Below, in pieces: positions 7,562 to 16,438 of a DNA stretch of 64,000 nt (positions are counted from its first letter, which is position 1; each line of letters begins with the position of its first letter). Origin of the DNA: SCTD01 sp963781675 (GTDB taxonomy: Bacteria; Actinomycetota; Actinomycetes; Mycobacteriales; SCTD01). The stretch is taken from positions 496,001 through 560,000 of the forward strand of contig CAWAGF010000001.1 of the NCBI GenBank assembly GCA_963781675.1. The letters run 5' to 3'. Under the pieces are notes generated by a model. It did no database searches. It was not told the origin of the DNA and saw only the letters and a program-made list of their open reading frames with translations. The translations under genes and the position numbers were made by a program.

Positions 7562-8770
7562 TCACAGGTCCTCGTCGCTGCGGACGTGCGCGCCGCGGCG
7601 CAGCCGGATCGTGAGCGCGCCCAGCGCCGACGCGGCCGTGCTCGCCACCAGCACCGACAGCGTCACGTGGTCCGCCCGCCCGGGGTCGTCGAAGGCCAGC
7701 TCGACGAGCAGCAGGCTGACCGTGAAGCCCGTCCCGGCCAGGACGGCGACCCCCGCGATGTCGGCCCAGCCCAGGCCCTTCGGCAGCGTGGCGAGGCCGA
7801 GGCGCACCGCCGCCCACGCCGCACCGAGGACGCCGACCGCCTTGCCGACGACCAGCCCGACGAAGGCGCCGATCGACGCCGGGTCGCGCACCGCCTCGCC
7901 CACCGACTCGCCGCTGACGGCCACCCCGGCGGCCATGAAGGCGAACAGCGGCACCACCAGGCCGGCGGTCCACGGCTGCAGCCGGTGCTCCAGCCGCTCC
8001 GCCGGCGGGTGCTCCTCACCCGGGTCGGCCTTCACCCGGGTCAGCAGCCCGAGGGCGACGCCGGCCACCGTGGCGTGCACGCCGCTGGCGTGCACGAGCA
8101 GCCACACGGCGACCACGAGCGGGACGTACAGCCAGGGGCTCGTGACCCGCCGCTGCTGCAGCAGGGCGAAGACGGCGCAGAGCGCGGCGGCGCCGAGCAG
8201 CGGCAGCACCTGCAGGTCAGCGGTGAACAGCAGCGCGATGAGCAGGATCGCGACGAGGTCGTCGACGACCGCGAGCGACAGCAGGAAAACCCGCAGGCCG
8301 GACGGCGCGTGCGAGCCGACGACCGCGAGGACGCCCAGCGCGAAGGCGATGTCGGTCGCCGTGGGCACCGGCCAGCCGCGCGCGGCCACCGGGTCGCCCG
8401 CCGTCACCGCGAGGTAGAGCAGCGCCGGCACGACCACCCCGCCGGCCGCGGCCAGCACGGGCAGCAGCGCCGACCGCCGGTCGGACAGCTCGCCCACCAC
8501 GAACTCCCGCTTCACCTCGAGCCCGGCGACGTAGAAGAAGACGGCCAGCAGCCCGTCGGCCGCCCAGGTCTCGGCGTCGAGCCGCGCCCCGAGGGACGCC
8601 GGCCCGAAGGTCAGCTCGCGGAGCGCCTCGTAGCCGTCGTGCAGCGGGGTGTTCGCGGCGACCAGCGCGAGCAGCGCGGCGACGAGCAGGATGACCCCGC
8701 CGACCTGCTCGACGCGCAGGAAGTCGATGTACTTGGCAGCGGGCGCGGCTCCGTCGTCCCGACCGGTCAC
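7562..8770 (-). CDS. nhaA: Na+/H+ antiporter NhaA
   Basis: The 402-residue, twelve-helix membrane protein carries the NhaA hallmarks: TATDIAFALGVLA (Asp of the unwound helix pair) and LAVVDDLVAILLIAL with the ion-binding aspartate pair. It exchanges Na+ for H+ and serves pH and salt homeostasis. The GTG overlaps the stop of the upstream transporter gene (GTGA), making it the last gene of a CBS - ion transporter - nhaA operon. The C-terminus is charged (RLRRGAHVRSDEDL). Confidence 0.93.
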   Translation of the reverse strand: MTGRDDGAAPAAKYIDFLRVEQVGGVILLVAALLALVAANTPLHDGYEALRELTFGPASLGARLDAETWAADGLLAVFFYVAGLEVKREFVVGELSDRRSALLPVLAAAGGVVVPALLYLAVTAGDPVAARGWPVPTATDIAFALGVLAVVGSHAPSGLRVFLLSLAVVDDLVAILLIALLFTADLQVLPLLGAAALCAVFALLQQRRVTSPWLYVPLVVAVWLLVHASGVHATVAGVALGLLTRVKADPGEEHPPAERLEHRLQPWTAGLVVPLFAFMAAGVAVSGESVGEAVRDPASIGAFVGLVVGKAVGVLGAAWAAVRLGLATLPKGLGWADIAGVAVLAGTGFTVSLLLVELAFDDPGRADHVTLSVLVASTAASALGALTIRLRRGAHVRSDEDL

Positions 8771-10053
8771 AGGAAGTACCGGAGGTAGAAGTACGGCACC
8801 GACAGGCCGATGGTCACCACCGTCACCACCAGGCCGTACTTGGTGAAGGTCCAGAAGCTGATCGGGTAGCCGTTGCGCGCGGCGATGCCGAGGACGACGA
8901 CGTTCGCGCTGGCGCCGATGGCCGTGGCGTTGCCGCCGAGGTCGGAGCCCACGGCCAGCGCCCACCACAGCGGGGTGCCGTCGGCGCCCGGGGGCAGGCC
9001 CTCGATGAGCGACTCCACGAGCGGCGCCATCGTCGCAACGTACGGGATGTTGTCGACGATCGCCGACAGCACTGCCGACCCGCCGAGCAGCACTCCCGCC
9101 GCGACGCCCACGCGGCCGTCGACGGCGTCGGTGGCGACCCGCGCGAGCGACTCCACCACGCCCACGCGCACCAATGCGCCGACCATGACGAACAGCCCGG
9201 CGAAGAAGGCGAGGGTGGGCCACTCGACCTCCTTCAGGAACGGTGCCGGGTCGCGGCGGGCGAGCAGCACGAGCAGCCCCGCCCCGAGCAGAGCCACCAC
9301 CGACGGCTCGTAGTCCAGGGCACCGACGTGCAGCACGAAGCCGGCCGTGACCAGCGCGAGCACCGCCAGCCCCCGCACGAGGAGGGGCCGGTCGCTGATC
9401 GCCTCCTTCTCGTCGAGCGCCATCACCTCCGCGACCCGGTCGGGCTGGTAGGCGAAGGCGCCCCGGAACATCACCCGGCACAGCAGCACGAAGGCGACCA
9501 TCAGCAGCAGCACCAGCGGCGCGAGGTTGGTGAGGAAGTCGACGTAGGTGAGCCCGGACTGGCTGGCGATGATGATGTTCGGCGGGTCGCCCACGAGCGT
9601 GGCCGTGCCGCCGATGTTCGACGCCATCACCTCGGCGATCAGGAAGGGCACGGGCGGTGCACCCAGCCGCTCGCAGATCAGGATCGTGACCGGCGCGACG
9701 AGCAGCACGGTCGTCACGTTGTCGAGCATCGCGCTCGCCAGGGCGGTGATCGTGACGAGCAGCACCATCACCCTGAACGGCTTGCCGCGCGCGCGCTTGG
9801 CCGCCCAGATCGCGACGTAGTCGAAGACGCCCGTCTGGCGCAGCACCCCGACGATCACCATCATCCCGAGCAGCAGGAAGATGACGTCCCAGTCGACGCC
9901 GGTCTCCTTGTCGTGGAAGGCCTCCTGCGCGTCCAGGACGCCCAGCGCGAGCATCAGCCCGGCGCCGGTCAGCGCCACCGCGACCCGGGAGAAGCGCTCG
10001 GTCGCGATGGCGACGTACGCCCCGGCGAAGACCAGGACGGCGAGCAGCGTCAC
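8767..10053 (-). CDS. Ion transporter superfamily protein (ArsB/NhaD/P-protein type)
   Basis: The 428-residue membrane protein has about eleven hydrophobic helices. The two inverted halves each carry the family signature, best seen as ASNIGGTATLVGDPPNIIIA in the first half and the LGGNATAIGASANVVVL segment in the second. Members transport arsenite, Na+ (NhaD) or dicarboxylates. No ArsR or ArsA gene is nearby, while nhaA follows directly, which favours a Na+/H+ role over arsenite, as inference. GTG start overlaps the stop of the CBS gene. Confidence 0.85.
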   Translation of the reverse strand: MTLLAVLVFAGAYVAIATERFSRVAVALTGAGLMLALGVLDAQEAFHDKETGVDWDVIFLLLGMMVIVGVLRQTGVFDYVAIWAAKRARGKPFRVMVLLVTITALASAMLDNVTTVLLVAPVTILICERLGAPPVPFLIAEVMASNIGGTATLVGDPPNIIIASQSGLTYVDFLTNLAPLVLLLMVAFVLLCRVMFRGAFAYQPDRVAEVMALDEKEAISDRPLLVRGLAVLALVTAGFVLHVGALDYEPSVVALLGAGLLVLLARRDPAPFLKEVEWPTLAFFAGLFVMVGALVRVGVVESLARVATDAVDGRVGVAAGVLLGGSAVLSAIVDNIPYVATMAPLVESLIEGLPPGADGTPLWWALAVGSDLGGNATAIGASANVVVLGIAARNGYPISFWTFTKYGLVVTVVTIGLSVPYFYLRYFL

Positions 10054-10496
10054 CGGTCACCGAGCAGGCAGGTCAGCAGGGCGGACGAGGTGATCCCGCC
10101 GAGGATCGCGGTGCCGTCGACCACGGCCACGAGCGGTGCGCCCTTCTCGATCATGGCAGCGGCGACCTCGACCAGGTGCGCGTCGGCGGACACGGTGGGC
10201 AGCGCGTCGCCCTCACGGGAGACCAGGTCCTGGACGGTCCGGCCGTCCAGGCGTGCGAGCAGCTGCGACAGGTCGCCCGCGCCGAGGACGCGGGCCAGGG
10301 CGCGGTCCTCGACCGCGTAGTCGGGCACCAGGAAGCGCAGCATCGCGATGTCCGGCAGCGCTCCCACGATGCTGTGCCCCGGATCCTCGACGAGCAGGAC
10401 GTCGACGTCCTCCTGCGCCAGCAGGCGCGCAGCCGTCAGTGCCGGATCCGTGGTCTGGACGACGGGGTACGGGCGGACGATCTCGCGCGCCCTCAC
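10050..10496 (-). CDS. CBS-domain protein
   Basis: The 148-residue protein is made of two CBS modules: about residues 4-60 (VRPYPVVQTTDPALTAARLL onward) and about 85-145 (LVSREGDALPTVSADAHLV onward). CBS pairs bind adenosyl ligands and control attached channels or enzymes. Here the stand-alone pair is coupled by a GTGA overlap to the ion transporter, then to nhaA, so it is a good candidate for a nucleotide-responsive regulator of ion transport. The GTG at 10496 is chosen because homology starts there; the upstream in-frame stretch is Pro/Arg-rich. The SD is weak. Confidence 0.8.
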   Translation of the reverse strand: MRAREIVRPYPVVQTTDPALTAARLLAQEDVDVLLVEDPGHSIVGALPDIAMLRFLVPDYAVEDRALARVLGAGDLSQLLARLDGRTVQDLVSREGDALPTVSADAHLVEVAAAMIEKGAPLVAVVDGTAILGGITSSALLTCLLGDR

Positions 10497-10646
10497 GGGG
10501 CGGCAGACGGGCGGTCGAGCGTCGTCACGGGGTCTCCGGGGGGTGGTCAGGCCAGCAGGACTGCCGACCAGACTTCCCGGCGCACCGGGGACCATCCTGC
10601 CAGAGGCGGCTCGCGGCTCGCGGCGCGCGCGCCGGAGGCGAGGGCC

Positions 10647-11600
10647 CTAGCCCCGCAGGCGGATCCTCGGGTCGAGCGCGGCGACGACGGCGTCGGCCAC
10701 CGCGTTGGCGGCGATGACGAGGATCGCGACGAACGTCACGATGCCGACGACGAGCGACCGGTCCTGGGCCCCCAGCGCCGAGAACAGCAGCCCGCCGACG
10801 CCCGGCACCTGGAAGACGCCCTCCACGATGAGCAGCCCGGTCACCAGCTGCCCCAGGTTGGCCGCCACGAAGGTGGCGACCGGGATGAGCGAGGGGCGCA
10901 TCGCGTGCACCGTCGTGATGCGCCAGGTGGAGATGCCGCGCGCACGTGCGGCCTGCGTGTACGGCGCCCGCAGCGCGAGCGACAGCTCGTCCTTGAGCAG
11001 CACCGTGATGTAGCCCGTCGACAGCGCGGCCAGCGCCAGCGACGGCAGGACGTACGACGTCCAGCCCTGACCGGTGCCCGACACGGGGAACCAGCCGAGC
11101 TCCACGCCGAACAGCACCCGCGAGACGTAGGCCGCGACCAGCACCGGCGTCGACACGAGCAGCAGCGCGGCCAGGTCGACGAAGCGGCCGAGCCGGGTGC
11201 CGGCCCGCGCGGCGGACAGCGCGCCGGCGACCACCCCGACGACGGCCTGCACGAGCAGCGCGCCGCCCAGGATGATGCCGCTGGTCGGCAGCGCCCCGCG
11301 CAGCAGCGCGGTGACGGGGGCGCCCGGGTCGGGTCGGCCGTACGGGTCGCGCGGGAACGTGTCGCCGAGGTCGAACGACAGCACGTCGCGCAGGTAGAGG
11401 ACGTACTGGACGAGCACCGGCTCGTCGAGCCGCAGCTGCTCCTGCACCCGGGCGTACGCCTCCGGCGTCGGCTGGCGGAAGCCGAACAGCGCCCGCACCG
11501 GATCGCCGGGCAGCACCGTCACGGCGAACCAGATGAGCGTCAGCGCGACGAGCAGGGTCACCGCTGCCTGCACCGTCCGCCCGAGCACGTACCGGCCCAT
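10647..11600 (-). CDS. dppB: ABC transporter permease, DppB/OppB type
   Basis: The 317-residue protein has six membrane helices and the peptide-permease layout: N-terminal RYVLGRTVQAAVTLLVALT, then a periplasmic loop with PGDPVRALFG, and the EAA coupling loop ARARGISTWRITTVHAMRPS near residue 222. It should import oligopeptides or nickel-type solutes as a dimer with a DppC-type partner, which is encoded divergently next door. No ATPase or binding protein lies in the window. An upstream in-frame ATG at 11618 is an alternative start and would overlap the first codons of the divergent gene. Confidence 0.87.
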   Translation of the reverse strand: MGRYVLGRTVQAAVTLLVALTLIWFAVTVLPGDPVRALFGFRQPTPEAYARVQEQLRLDEPVLVQYVLYLRDVLSFDLGDTFPRDPYGRPDPGAPVTALLRGALPTSGIILGGALLVQAVVGVVAGALSAARAGTRLGRFVDLAALLLVSTPVLVAAYVSRVLFGVELGWFPVSGTGQGWTSYVLPSLALAALSTGYITVLLKDELSLALRAPYTQAARARGISTWRITTVHAMRPSLIPVATFVAANLGQLVTGLLIVEGVFQVPGVGGLLFSALGAQDRSLVVGIVTFVAILVIAANAVADAVVAALDPRIRLRG

Positions 11601-11628
11601 CGCACCCCCTGCTGCCATGCTGCCAGGC

Positions 11629-12468
11629 GTGACGCCGACGCCCGCGCCCGTGCGCCGCAGGCGGCGCGTGCGCTGGGACGTGCTGCTGCCCGCGCTGGTC
11701 CTGCTGGGCGTCGTGCTGGTGTCGGCGTTCCCGCGCCTGGTCACCGACGCCGACCCCGAGTCGTGCGACCTGAGCCAGTCGCTGGACGGGCCCGGCGCGG
11801 GACATCCCCTGGGCTACAGCGTCTTCGGCTGCGACTACCTGGCGGAGACGCTGTACGCCTCCCGCACCTCGCTCACCATCGCGGCGCTCACCGTCACCGG
11901 CACGGTGCTCATCGCACTCGTGCTCGGCTCGGTCGCCGGCTTCTACGGCGGCTGGCTGGACACCGCGGTGTCGCGGTTCACCGACGTGTGGACGGCCGTC
12001 CCGCTGCTGCTCGGCGCGATCGTCGTGCTGTCCGCGCTGCGCGTGCGCGGGGTGCTGACGGTGTCGCTCGTGCTCGTGCTGTTCGGCTGGCCGGCGATGG
12101 TGCGGCTGCAGCGGGCCAGCGTGCAGGCGGCGGCGGCGCACGAGTACGTCATGGCCGCCCGCGCGCTGGGTGCGCGGCCGCGGCGGGTCCTCGTGCGGCA
12201 CGTCCTGCCGAACGCCGTGCGCCCGCTGCTGTCGTACGCCAGTGCCTACGCCGGCCTCGTCATCGGCATCGAGGCGACGCTCACCTACGTCGGCGTCGGC
12301 CTGCAGCAGCCCGTCCTGTCGTGGGGCCAGCTGCTGCTGCAGGCGCAGAACCGCCTGTCGCAGGCGCCGCACCTCATCGTCCCGGCGTTCTGCCTCGTGC
12401 TCGTCGTGAGCTGCCTCGTGCTGCTCGGGCAGGGCCTGCGCCGAGCCGCCGACCCGCTGGAGTCGTAG
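11629..12468 (+). CDS. dppC: ABC transporter permease, DppC/OppC type
   Basis: The 279-residue protein starts with an Arg-rich cytoplasmic tail and a first helix, followed by five more helices. The EAA loop reads EYVMAARALGARPRRVLVRH (about residues 172-191), typical of the DppC half of peptide importers. A GTG at 11629 is taken; an ATG at 11617 is also in frame. It is transcribed away from the dppB-type gene with which it should pair, and there is almost no room for separate promoters. ATPase and solute-binding partners are absent, so they must come from elsewhere. Confidence 0.86.
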   Translation: MTPTPAPVRRRRRVRWDVLLPALVLLGVVLVSAFPRLVTDADPESCDLSQSLDGPGAGHPLGYSVFGCDYLAETLYASRTSLTIAALTVTGTVLIALVLGSVAGFYGGWLDTAVSRFTDVWTAVPLLLGAIVVLSALRVRGVLTVSLVLVLFGWPAMVRLQRASVQAAAAHEYVMAARALGARPRRVLVRHVLPNAVRPLLSYASAYAGLVIGIEATLTYVGVGLQQPVLSWGQLLLQAQNRLSQAPHLIVPAFCLVLVVSCLVLLGQGLRRAADPLES

Positions 12469-12497
12469 ATCGCGCAGACGTGGGCAGAGGCGGCCGC

Positions 12498-13682
12498 ATG
12501 AGAGCAGTCACCTGGCAGGGCAAGCGCAAGGTCAGCGTCGAGGAGGTCCCGGACCCGCAGGTCCAGGAGCCGACGGATGCCATCCTCCGGATCACCACCA
12601 CGAACATCTGCGGGTCGGACCTGCACCTCTACGAGACGCTCGGGCCGTTCATGGACAAGGGCGACGTCCTCGGCCACGAGCCGATGGGGATCGTCGAGGA
12701 GGTCGGCTCCGGCATCACGAACCTCTCGGTCGGCGACCGCGTGGTCGTCCCGTTCCAGATCGCCTGCGGCAGCTGCTGGATGTGCAGCCGCGGGCTCCCG
12801 ACGCAGTGCGAGACGACGCAGGTCCGCGACCAGGGCAGCGGCGCCCAGATCTTCGGCTACTCCAAGCTGTACGGGCAGGTGCCCGGGGGGCAGGCGGAGT
12901 ACCTGCGCGTGCCGCACGCCGACTTCACCTCCGTGAAGGTCCCGCACGGCCCGGCCGACGAGCGGTACGTCTACCTGTCCGACGTCCTGCCGACCGCGTG
13001 GCAGGCCGTGGAGTACGCCGGCGTGCCCGACGGCGGCACCCTCGTCGTGCTGGGCCTCGGCCCGATCGGCGACATGGCGGCGCGCATCGGCTCGCACAAG
13101 GGCTACCGGGTCATCGGCGTCGACCGCGTCGCCGAACGGCTGCAGCGCGGCCGCGACTTCGGCTACGAGGTCGTGGACATGGACGCGGACGGCGACCTCG
13201 GCGAGCGCATCCGTGACATGACCGACGGCCGCGGGCCGGACTCCGTCGTCGACGCCGTCGGCATGGAGGCGCACGACTCGCCGGTCACCAAGCTGATCCA
13301 GCAGGCCGCGGGGATGCTCCCAGACGTCATCGCCGCACCCGTGTTCAAGACGGCCGGCGTGGACCGGCTCGGCGCCATCTACGCGGCCATCGACATCGTG
13401 CGTCGCGGCGGGACCATCTCGCTGTCCGGCGTCTACGGCGGCATGGCCGACCCGATGCCGATGCTCACGATGTTCGACAAGCAGGTCCAGCTGCGCATGG
13501 GCCAGGCGAACGTCAAGCGGTGGGTGGACGACATCCTCCCGCTGCTCACCGACGAGGACCCGCTCGGCGTCGACACGTTCCACACCCACGCCGTGGCGCT
13601 GGACCGGGCACCGGAGATGTACGAGACGTTCCAGAAGAAGCAGGACGGCTGCGTGAAGGTGCTGCTCAAGCCGGGCAGCTGA
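12498..13682 (+). CDS. Zinc-dependent alcohol dehydrogenase (formaldehyde dehydrogenase-like)
   Basis: The 394-residue medium-chain dehydrogenase has the catalytic zinc site (NICGSDLH and GHEPMG), the four-cysteine structural zinc loop (IACGSCWMCSRGLPTQC, about residues 89-105) and the NAD-binding glycine motif VLGLGPIGD (about residue 185). The long insert with HDSPVTKLIQQAAG and the conserved QVQLRMGQANVK segment are typical of the group that includes glutathione-independent formaldehyde dehydrogenase. The ATG at 12498 lies 29 nt after dppC. The true substrate is not determined by sequence. Confidence 0.88.
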   Translation: MRAVTWQGKRKVSVEEVPDPQVQEPTDAILRITTTNICGSDLHLYETLGPFMDKGDVLGHEPMGIVEEVGSGITNLSVGDRVVVPFQIACGSCWMCSRGLPTQCETTQVRDQGSGAQIFGYSKLYGQVPGGQAEYLRVPHADFTSVKVPHGPADERYVYLSDVLPTAWQAVEYAGVPDGGTLVVLGLGPIGDMAARIGSHKGYRVIGVDRVAERLQRGRDFGYEVVDMDADGDLGERIRDMTDGRGPDSVVDAVGMEAHDSPVTKLIQQAAGMLPDVIAAPVFKTAGVDRLGAIYAAIDIVRRGGTISLSGVYGGMADPMPMLTMFDKQVQLRMGQANVKRWVDDILPLLTDEDPLGVDTFHTHAVALDRAPEMYETFQKKQDGCVKVLLKPGS

Positions 13683-13705
13683 CCGGGGCGGGGTTGCACC
13701 TGGTT

Positions 13706-13739
13706 GCCGGCAGCGGCGCCCGCGGGCACCGCTGCCGGC
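13706..13739 (+). terminator. Hairpin after the alcohol dehydrogenase gene
   Basis: Perfect 11-bp stem GCCGGCAGCGG / CCGCTGCCGGC with a 12-nt loop, 24 nt after the stop codon. No T tract follows, as is usual in actinobacterial terminators. Confidence 0.7.
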
Positions 13740-14020
13740 GAGGAGGGTCGCCGGCATCTTCCGGCCGGCCACGCGCGTGCGCTGTCATGGGTTCGCGGGT
13801 CGACCGCCCCGGCCGCAGCCCGCCCAGGCGACGGATCCGCCCGCGGTCTGAGACAGGCGTCACGGGTCCTCGACCTCGGCAGTCCTACGGCGGAGCCCCG
13901 ACGAGGTAGGGGATCAAGACCTCGGCGAGAGGCCAACCCCAGCCATCGGCCCTCGCTCCTATCGTGAAACCGGTTGCTACACAGGCACTTTGACGCTTCG
14001 GAACTGTCAGAGGTCGACCG
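13740..14020. other. Intergenic stretch, no gene seen
   Basis: About 280 bp between the terminator and the HNH gene. The frames are open in parts only because of GC richness. Base composition drops near 13960-14015 (ATCGTGAAACCGG, GCACTTTGACG), as expected for a promoter region. Confidence 0.6.
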
Positions 14021-14026
14021 TAGGTT
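14021..14026 (+). promoter_or_regulatory. Putative leaderless -10 element of the HNH gene
   Basis: TAGGTT ends 6 nt before the ATG, and no SD is present. Confidence 0.5.
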
Positions 14027-14032
14027 CTAGGC

Positions 14033-15730
14033 ATGGCAGCAGGTCAGAGCGCGCTTGCGGTGGCGGCGGACGTCGCTGCGCTGGACGCGCTCGCGGAGCA
14101 GCTGTCGGTGCTGGAGCTGTCCCGCGGCGCAGCGCACGTGGTGCAGCTCCGGGTGCTGCTGCAGCTCGAAGCCGTCGGCCGCTCGGCCGGGATGGACCTG
14201 GCGACGGTCGCCCACGCCGCGCTGGCCCTGGGCTGCTCGGAGCACCGCGCCGGCCGGCTGCTCGCGCAGGCACACGGCCTCGGGCAGCTGCCCGGCGCGC
14301 TGGAGGCCCTCGAGTGCGGGCTGCTGACGGTGGAGCAGGCCGACACCGTCGTCGAGCAGCTGACGCCGCTGCCGTTCCCGGTGCGGCTGCTGGTCTGGCA
14401 GCGCCTGCAGCACCGGCTGTCCGGGTGCGACGGCGCGCTGCCGCCGGCGCGGCTCGCGGAGCTGCTCCGGCGCTGGGTCATCGCGGCCGACCCGGCCGAC
14501 GCGGTGCAGCGTCGGCAGCAGGCACGGGCTGGGCGCCGGCTGGACTACCGGCGGCGCGTGGACGGGCTGAACGACCTGTTCGCCCTGGGCCTGGACGGAC
14601 CGGACACCCAGGCGATCCTGTCCCGCGTGCGCGACCGGGCGCACCCGGTCGGGCCCGACGACGACCGGACCGCCGACCAGCGACGGCTCGACGCGTTCAC
14701 CGACCTGCTGCTCGGGCGTGACCCGCTGCCCCTGCACGACCCGCACGACCCGCTGGACCCCCTGGACCTGCTGGACCCGCCGCCGGCTACGACGTGCCGC
14801 GGCCCGGCAGGCGGTGGCAGGGCCGCGTGCGGCTGCTGGCCCGGTGCACCGGTGCCGTGCGGCGCCGAGCTGCTCGTCCACGTCAGCCTCCCGACCGCCC
14901 TCGGCCTCAGCCACGAACCGGCCGAGCTCGTCGGACACGGACCGCTCGAACCCGACCTGCTCGCGGCGCTCCTGCTCGCCCGACCGCGGCTGCGCCCGGT
15001 CTGGGTCGACGAGCAGGGCGTGCCGGTCGCCGTCGGAGCGCGCGCCCACGCCGTGCCCGTGCGGGACGACCCCGCAGCAGTCCGCCAGGCACTGCTCGAC
15101 CTCACCGCGCAGCCACCACCCGAACGGCTGCACCCCCGACACCCCGACGACCACCCACCGCCACCAGACGGAACTGCCTGTCAAGACGCGCCGCCCCAGC
15201 CCGCCACCGACCGTGCGCACCCCGCCGGCACGCCGGGCAGCTACCGCCTGCCCCGCGACCTGCAGCGGCTCATCGACGTGCGCAGCCCGCGCTGCGAGTG
15301 GCCGGGCTGCGGAGCACGCGCCGTCCGCTGCGACGCCGAGCACGACCTCGCCTGGCCAGCCGGAGCGACCTGCGCCTGCAACCTCGGGCCGTGCTGCCGC
15401 CGGCACCACCGCATCAAGCAGCAGGGCTGGACCAAGACCCGCAGCAGCAACGGCGTCACCTGGACCAGCCCCGGCCGCGGCCGCAGCTGGCTCAGCCCCA
15501 GCCAGCACCAGACACCCGCAGCACCCGCAGCACCCGCGGGATCCCCAGCTGCCGCGGCAACCGCAGCGGTACGAGGTCAGACGGAGGGACGTGCGCGCCG
15601 CCGCGACGCCGTACTCGACCAGAACGCCCCGGTCGCCGAGCCGGGCGACCACCTCCGCGAGCACCTGCTGGCCGGCGACTCCCGCTGGACCCTCGACCTC
15701 GACGACCCCTACGCATGGTCGGGCGCCTGA
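14033..15730 (+). CDS. DUF222/HNH endonuclease-domain protein (13E12 repeat family type)
   Basis: The 565-residue protein has a helical DUF222 domain (about residues 25-330), a low-complexity linker (HDPHDPLDPLDLLDPP near 245), and a C-terminal HNH nuclease domain (about 425-470: CEWPGCGARAVRCDAEH, then NLGPCCRRHHRIKQQGW). The Cys pairs and the His-His pair fit a zinc-stabilised beta-beta-alpha-metal fold. Such genes are multicopy in many actinobacteria; their role is unsettled and they are not proven mobile. Ala/Pro-rich tail after the domain. Leaderless start. Confidence 0.88.
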   Translation: MAAGQSALAVAADVAALDALAEQLSVLELSRGAAHVVQLRVLLQLEAVGRSAGMDLATVAHAALALGCSEHRAGRLLAQAHGLGQLPGALEALECGLLTVEQADTVVEQLTPLPFPVRLLVWQRLQHRLSGCDGALPPARLAELLRRWVIAADPADAVQRRQQARAGRRLDYRRRVDGLNDLFALGLDGPDTQAILSRVRDRAHPVGPDDDRTADQRRLDAFTDLLLGRDPLPLHDPHDPLDPLDLLDPPPATTCRGPAGGGRAACGCWPGAPVPCGAELLVHVSLPTALGLSHEPAELVGHGPLEPDLLAALLLARPRLRPVWVDEQGVPVAVGARAHAVPVRDDPAAVRQALLDLTAQPPPERLHPRHPDDHPPPPDGTACQDAPPQPATDRAHPAGTPGSYRLPRDLQRLIDVRSPRCEWPGCGARAVRCDAEHDLAWPAGATCACNLGPCCRRHHRIKQQGWTKTRSSNGVTWTSPGRGRSWLSPSQHQTPAAPAAPAGSPAAAATAAVRGQTEGRARRRDAVLDQNAPVAEPGDHLREHLLAGDSRWTLDLDDPYAWSGA

Positions 15731-15754
15731 TCCTGTCGACCGGGCGCGACGCGG

Positions 15755-15796
15755 TCGGGCTACGTCAGTCGGGCTACGTCAGTCGGGCTGCCTCAG
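15755..15796. repeat. Three tandem 14-bp repeats between convergent genes
   Basis: Unit TCGGGCTACGTCAG occurs at 15755-15768 and 15769-15782; a third copy, TCGGGCTGCCTCAG, at 15783-15796 differs at two positions. The copies lie just after the HNH gene and carry the stop codons that end the reductase-like gene on the minus strand. Confidence 0.85.
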
Positions 15797-16438
15797 CGCC
15801 GCCAGAGCAGGTGGTGCACCACGCCGCTCGGGCTCGGCACGACCTCCAGGTGGTAGCGGTCCGTCGAGCTCCTCCGGCGACTGCCACAGACGCACTCCTG
15901 AGCCGAGGGTCACGGGAGCGACGGCGACGTGGAGCGTGTCGACCAGGCCCGCGTCGAGGAACTCGCGCACCGTCGCGGCACCTCCGCCGAGCCGGACGTC
16001 CCTGCCCTGCGCGGCCTCCCGCGCCTGGGCGAGCACGTCGGCCGGCTCGCCGCTCACGAAGTGGAACGTCGTGTCCGACAGGGTGAACGACGGCCGCGGG
16101 TGGTGCGTCAGCACGAACACCGGCGTGTGGAACGGCGGCTCGTCGCCCCACCAGCCCTTCCACGACTCGTCCTCCCACGGACCGCGGTGCGGGCTGAACT
16201 TGTTGCGCCCCATGATCTCGGCGCCGATCCCGTGCGAGAAGTCGCGGGTGAAGTAGTCGTCCAGTCCGCGCGTGCCGCCCGGCGCAGTGCGGTTCGGCCA
16301 GCTGGCCGTCGCGCCCGCCCACGACATCAGCTGGCCGGGGTCGGCGTGGCCGAAGGGCCGCTCCAGGCTCTGCCCCTCGCCGGCGGCGTAGCCGTCCTGC
16401 GACACGGCGAGGTTCTGCACCTTCAGCAGCTGACCCAT
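15779..16438 (-). CDS. Dihydrofolate reductase/RibD C-terminal family protein, 3' frameshift
   Basis: The product starts MGQLLKVQNLAVSQDGYAAG and has the RibD-C/DHFR-like fold: EIMGRNKF in the middle and RLGGGAATVREFLDAGLVDT for cofactor binding. The family reduces pteridine- or deazaflavin-like substrates with NAD(P)H, but members of this branch are uncharacterised. The last conserved strand is out of frame: near 15858 the reading shifts, and in the other frame it continues as YHLEVVPSPSGVVHHLLWRR with a stop at 15793-15795, the normal family ending. One inserted base explains this. As given, the last 22 residues are non-native. Confidence 0.8.
   Translation of the reverse strand: MGQLLKVQNLAVSQDGYAAGEGQSLERPFGHADPGQLMSWAGATASWPNRTAPGGTRGLDDYFTRDFSHGIGAEIMGRNKFSPHRGPWEDESWKGWWGDEPPFHTPVFVLTHHPRPSFTLSDTTFHFVSGEPADVLAQAREAAQGRDVRLGGGAATVREFLDAGLVDTLHVAVAPVTLGSGVRLWQSPEELDGPLPPGGRAEPERRGAPPALAALRQPD

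Noticed and set aside
8767..10053. An arsenite efflux operon
   Set aside because: The carrier resembles ArsB, but there is no ArsR, ArsC or ArsA nearby; the neighbours are a CBS protein and nhaA.
14033..15730. HNH/DUF222 gene as an intron or mobile element
   Set aside because: There are no terminal repeats, target duplications or intron structure; the family is common as stand-alone chromosomal genes.
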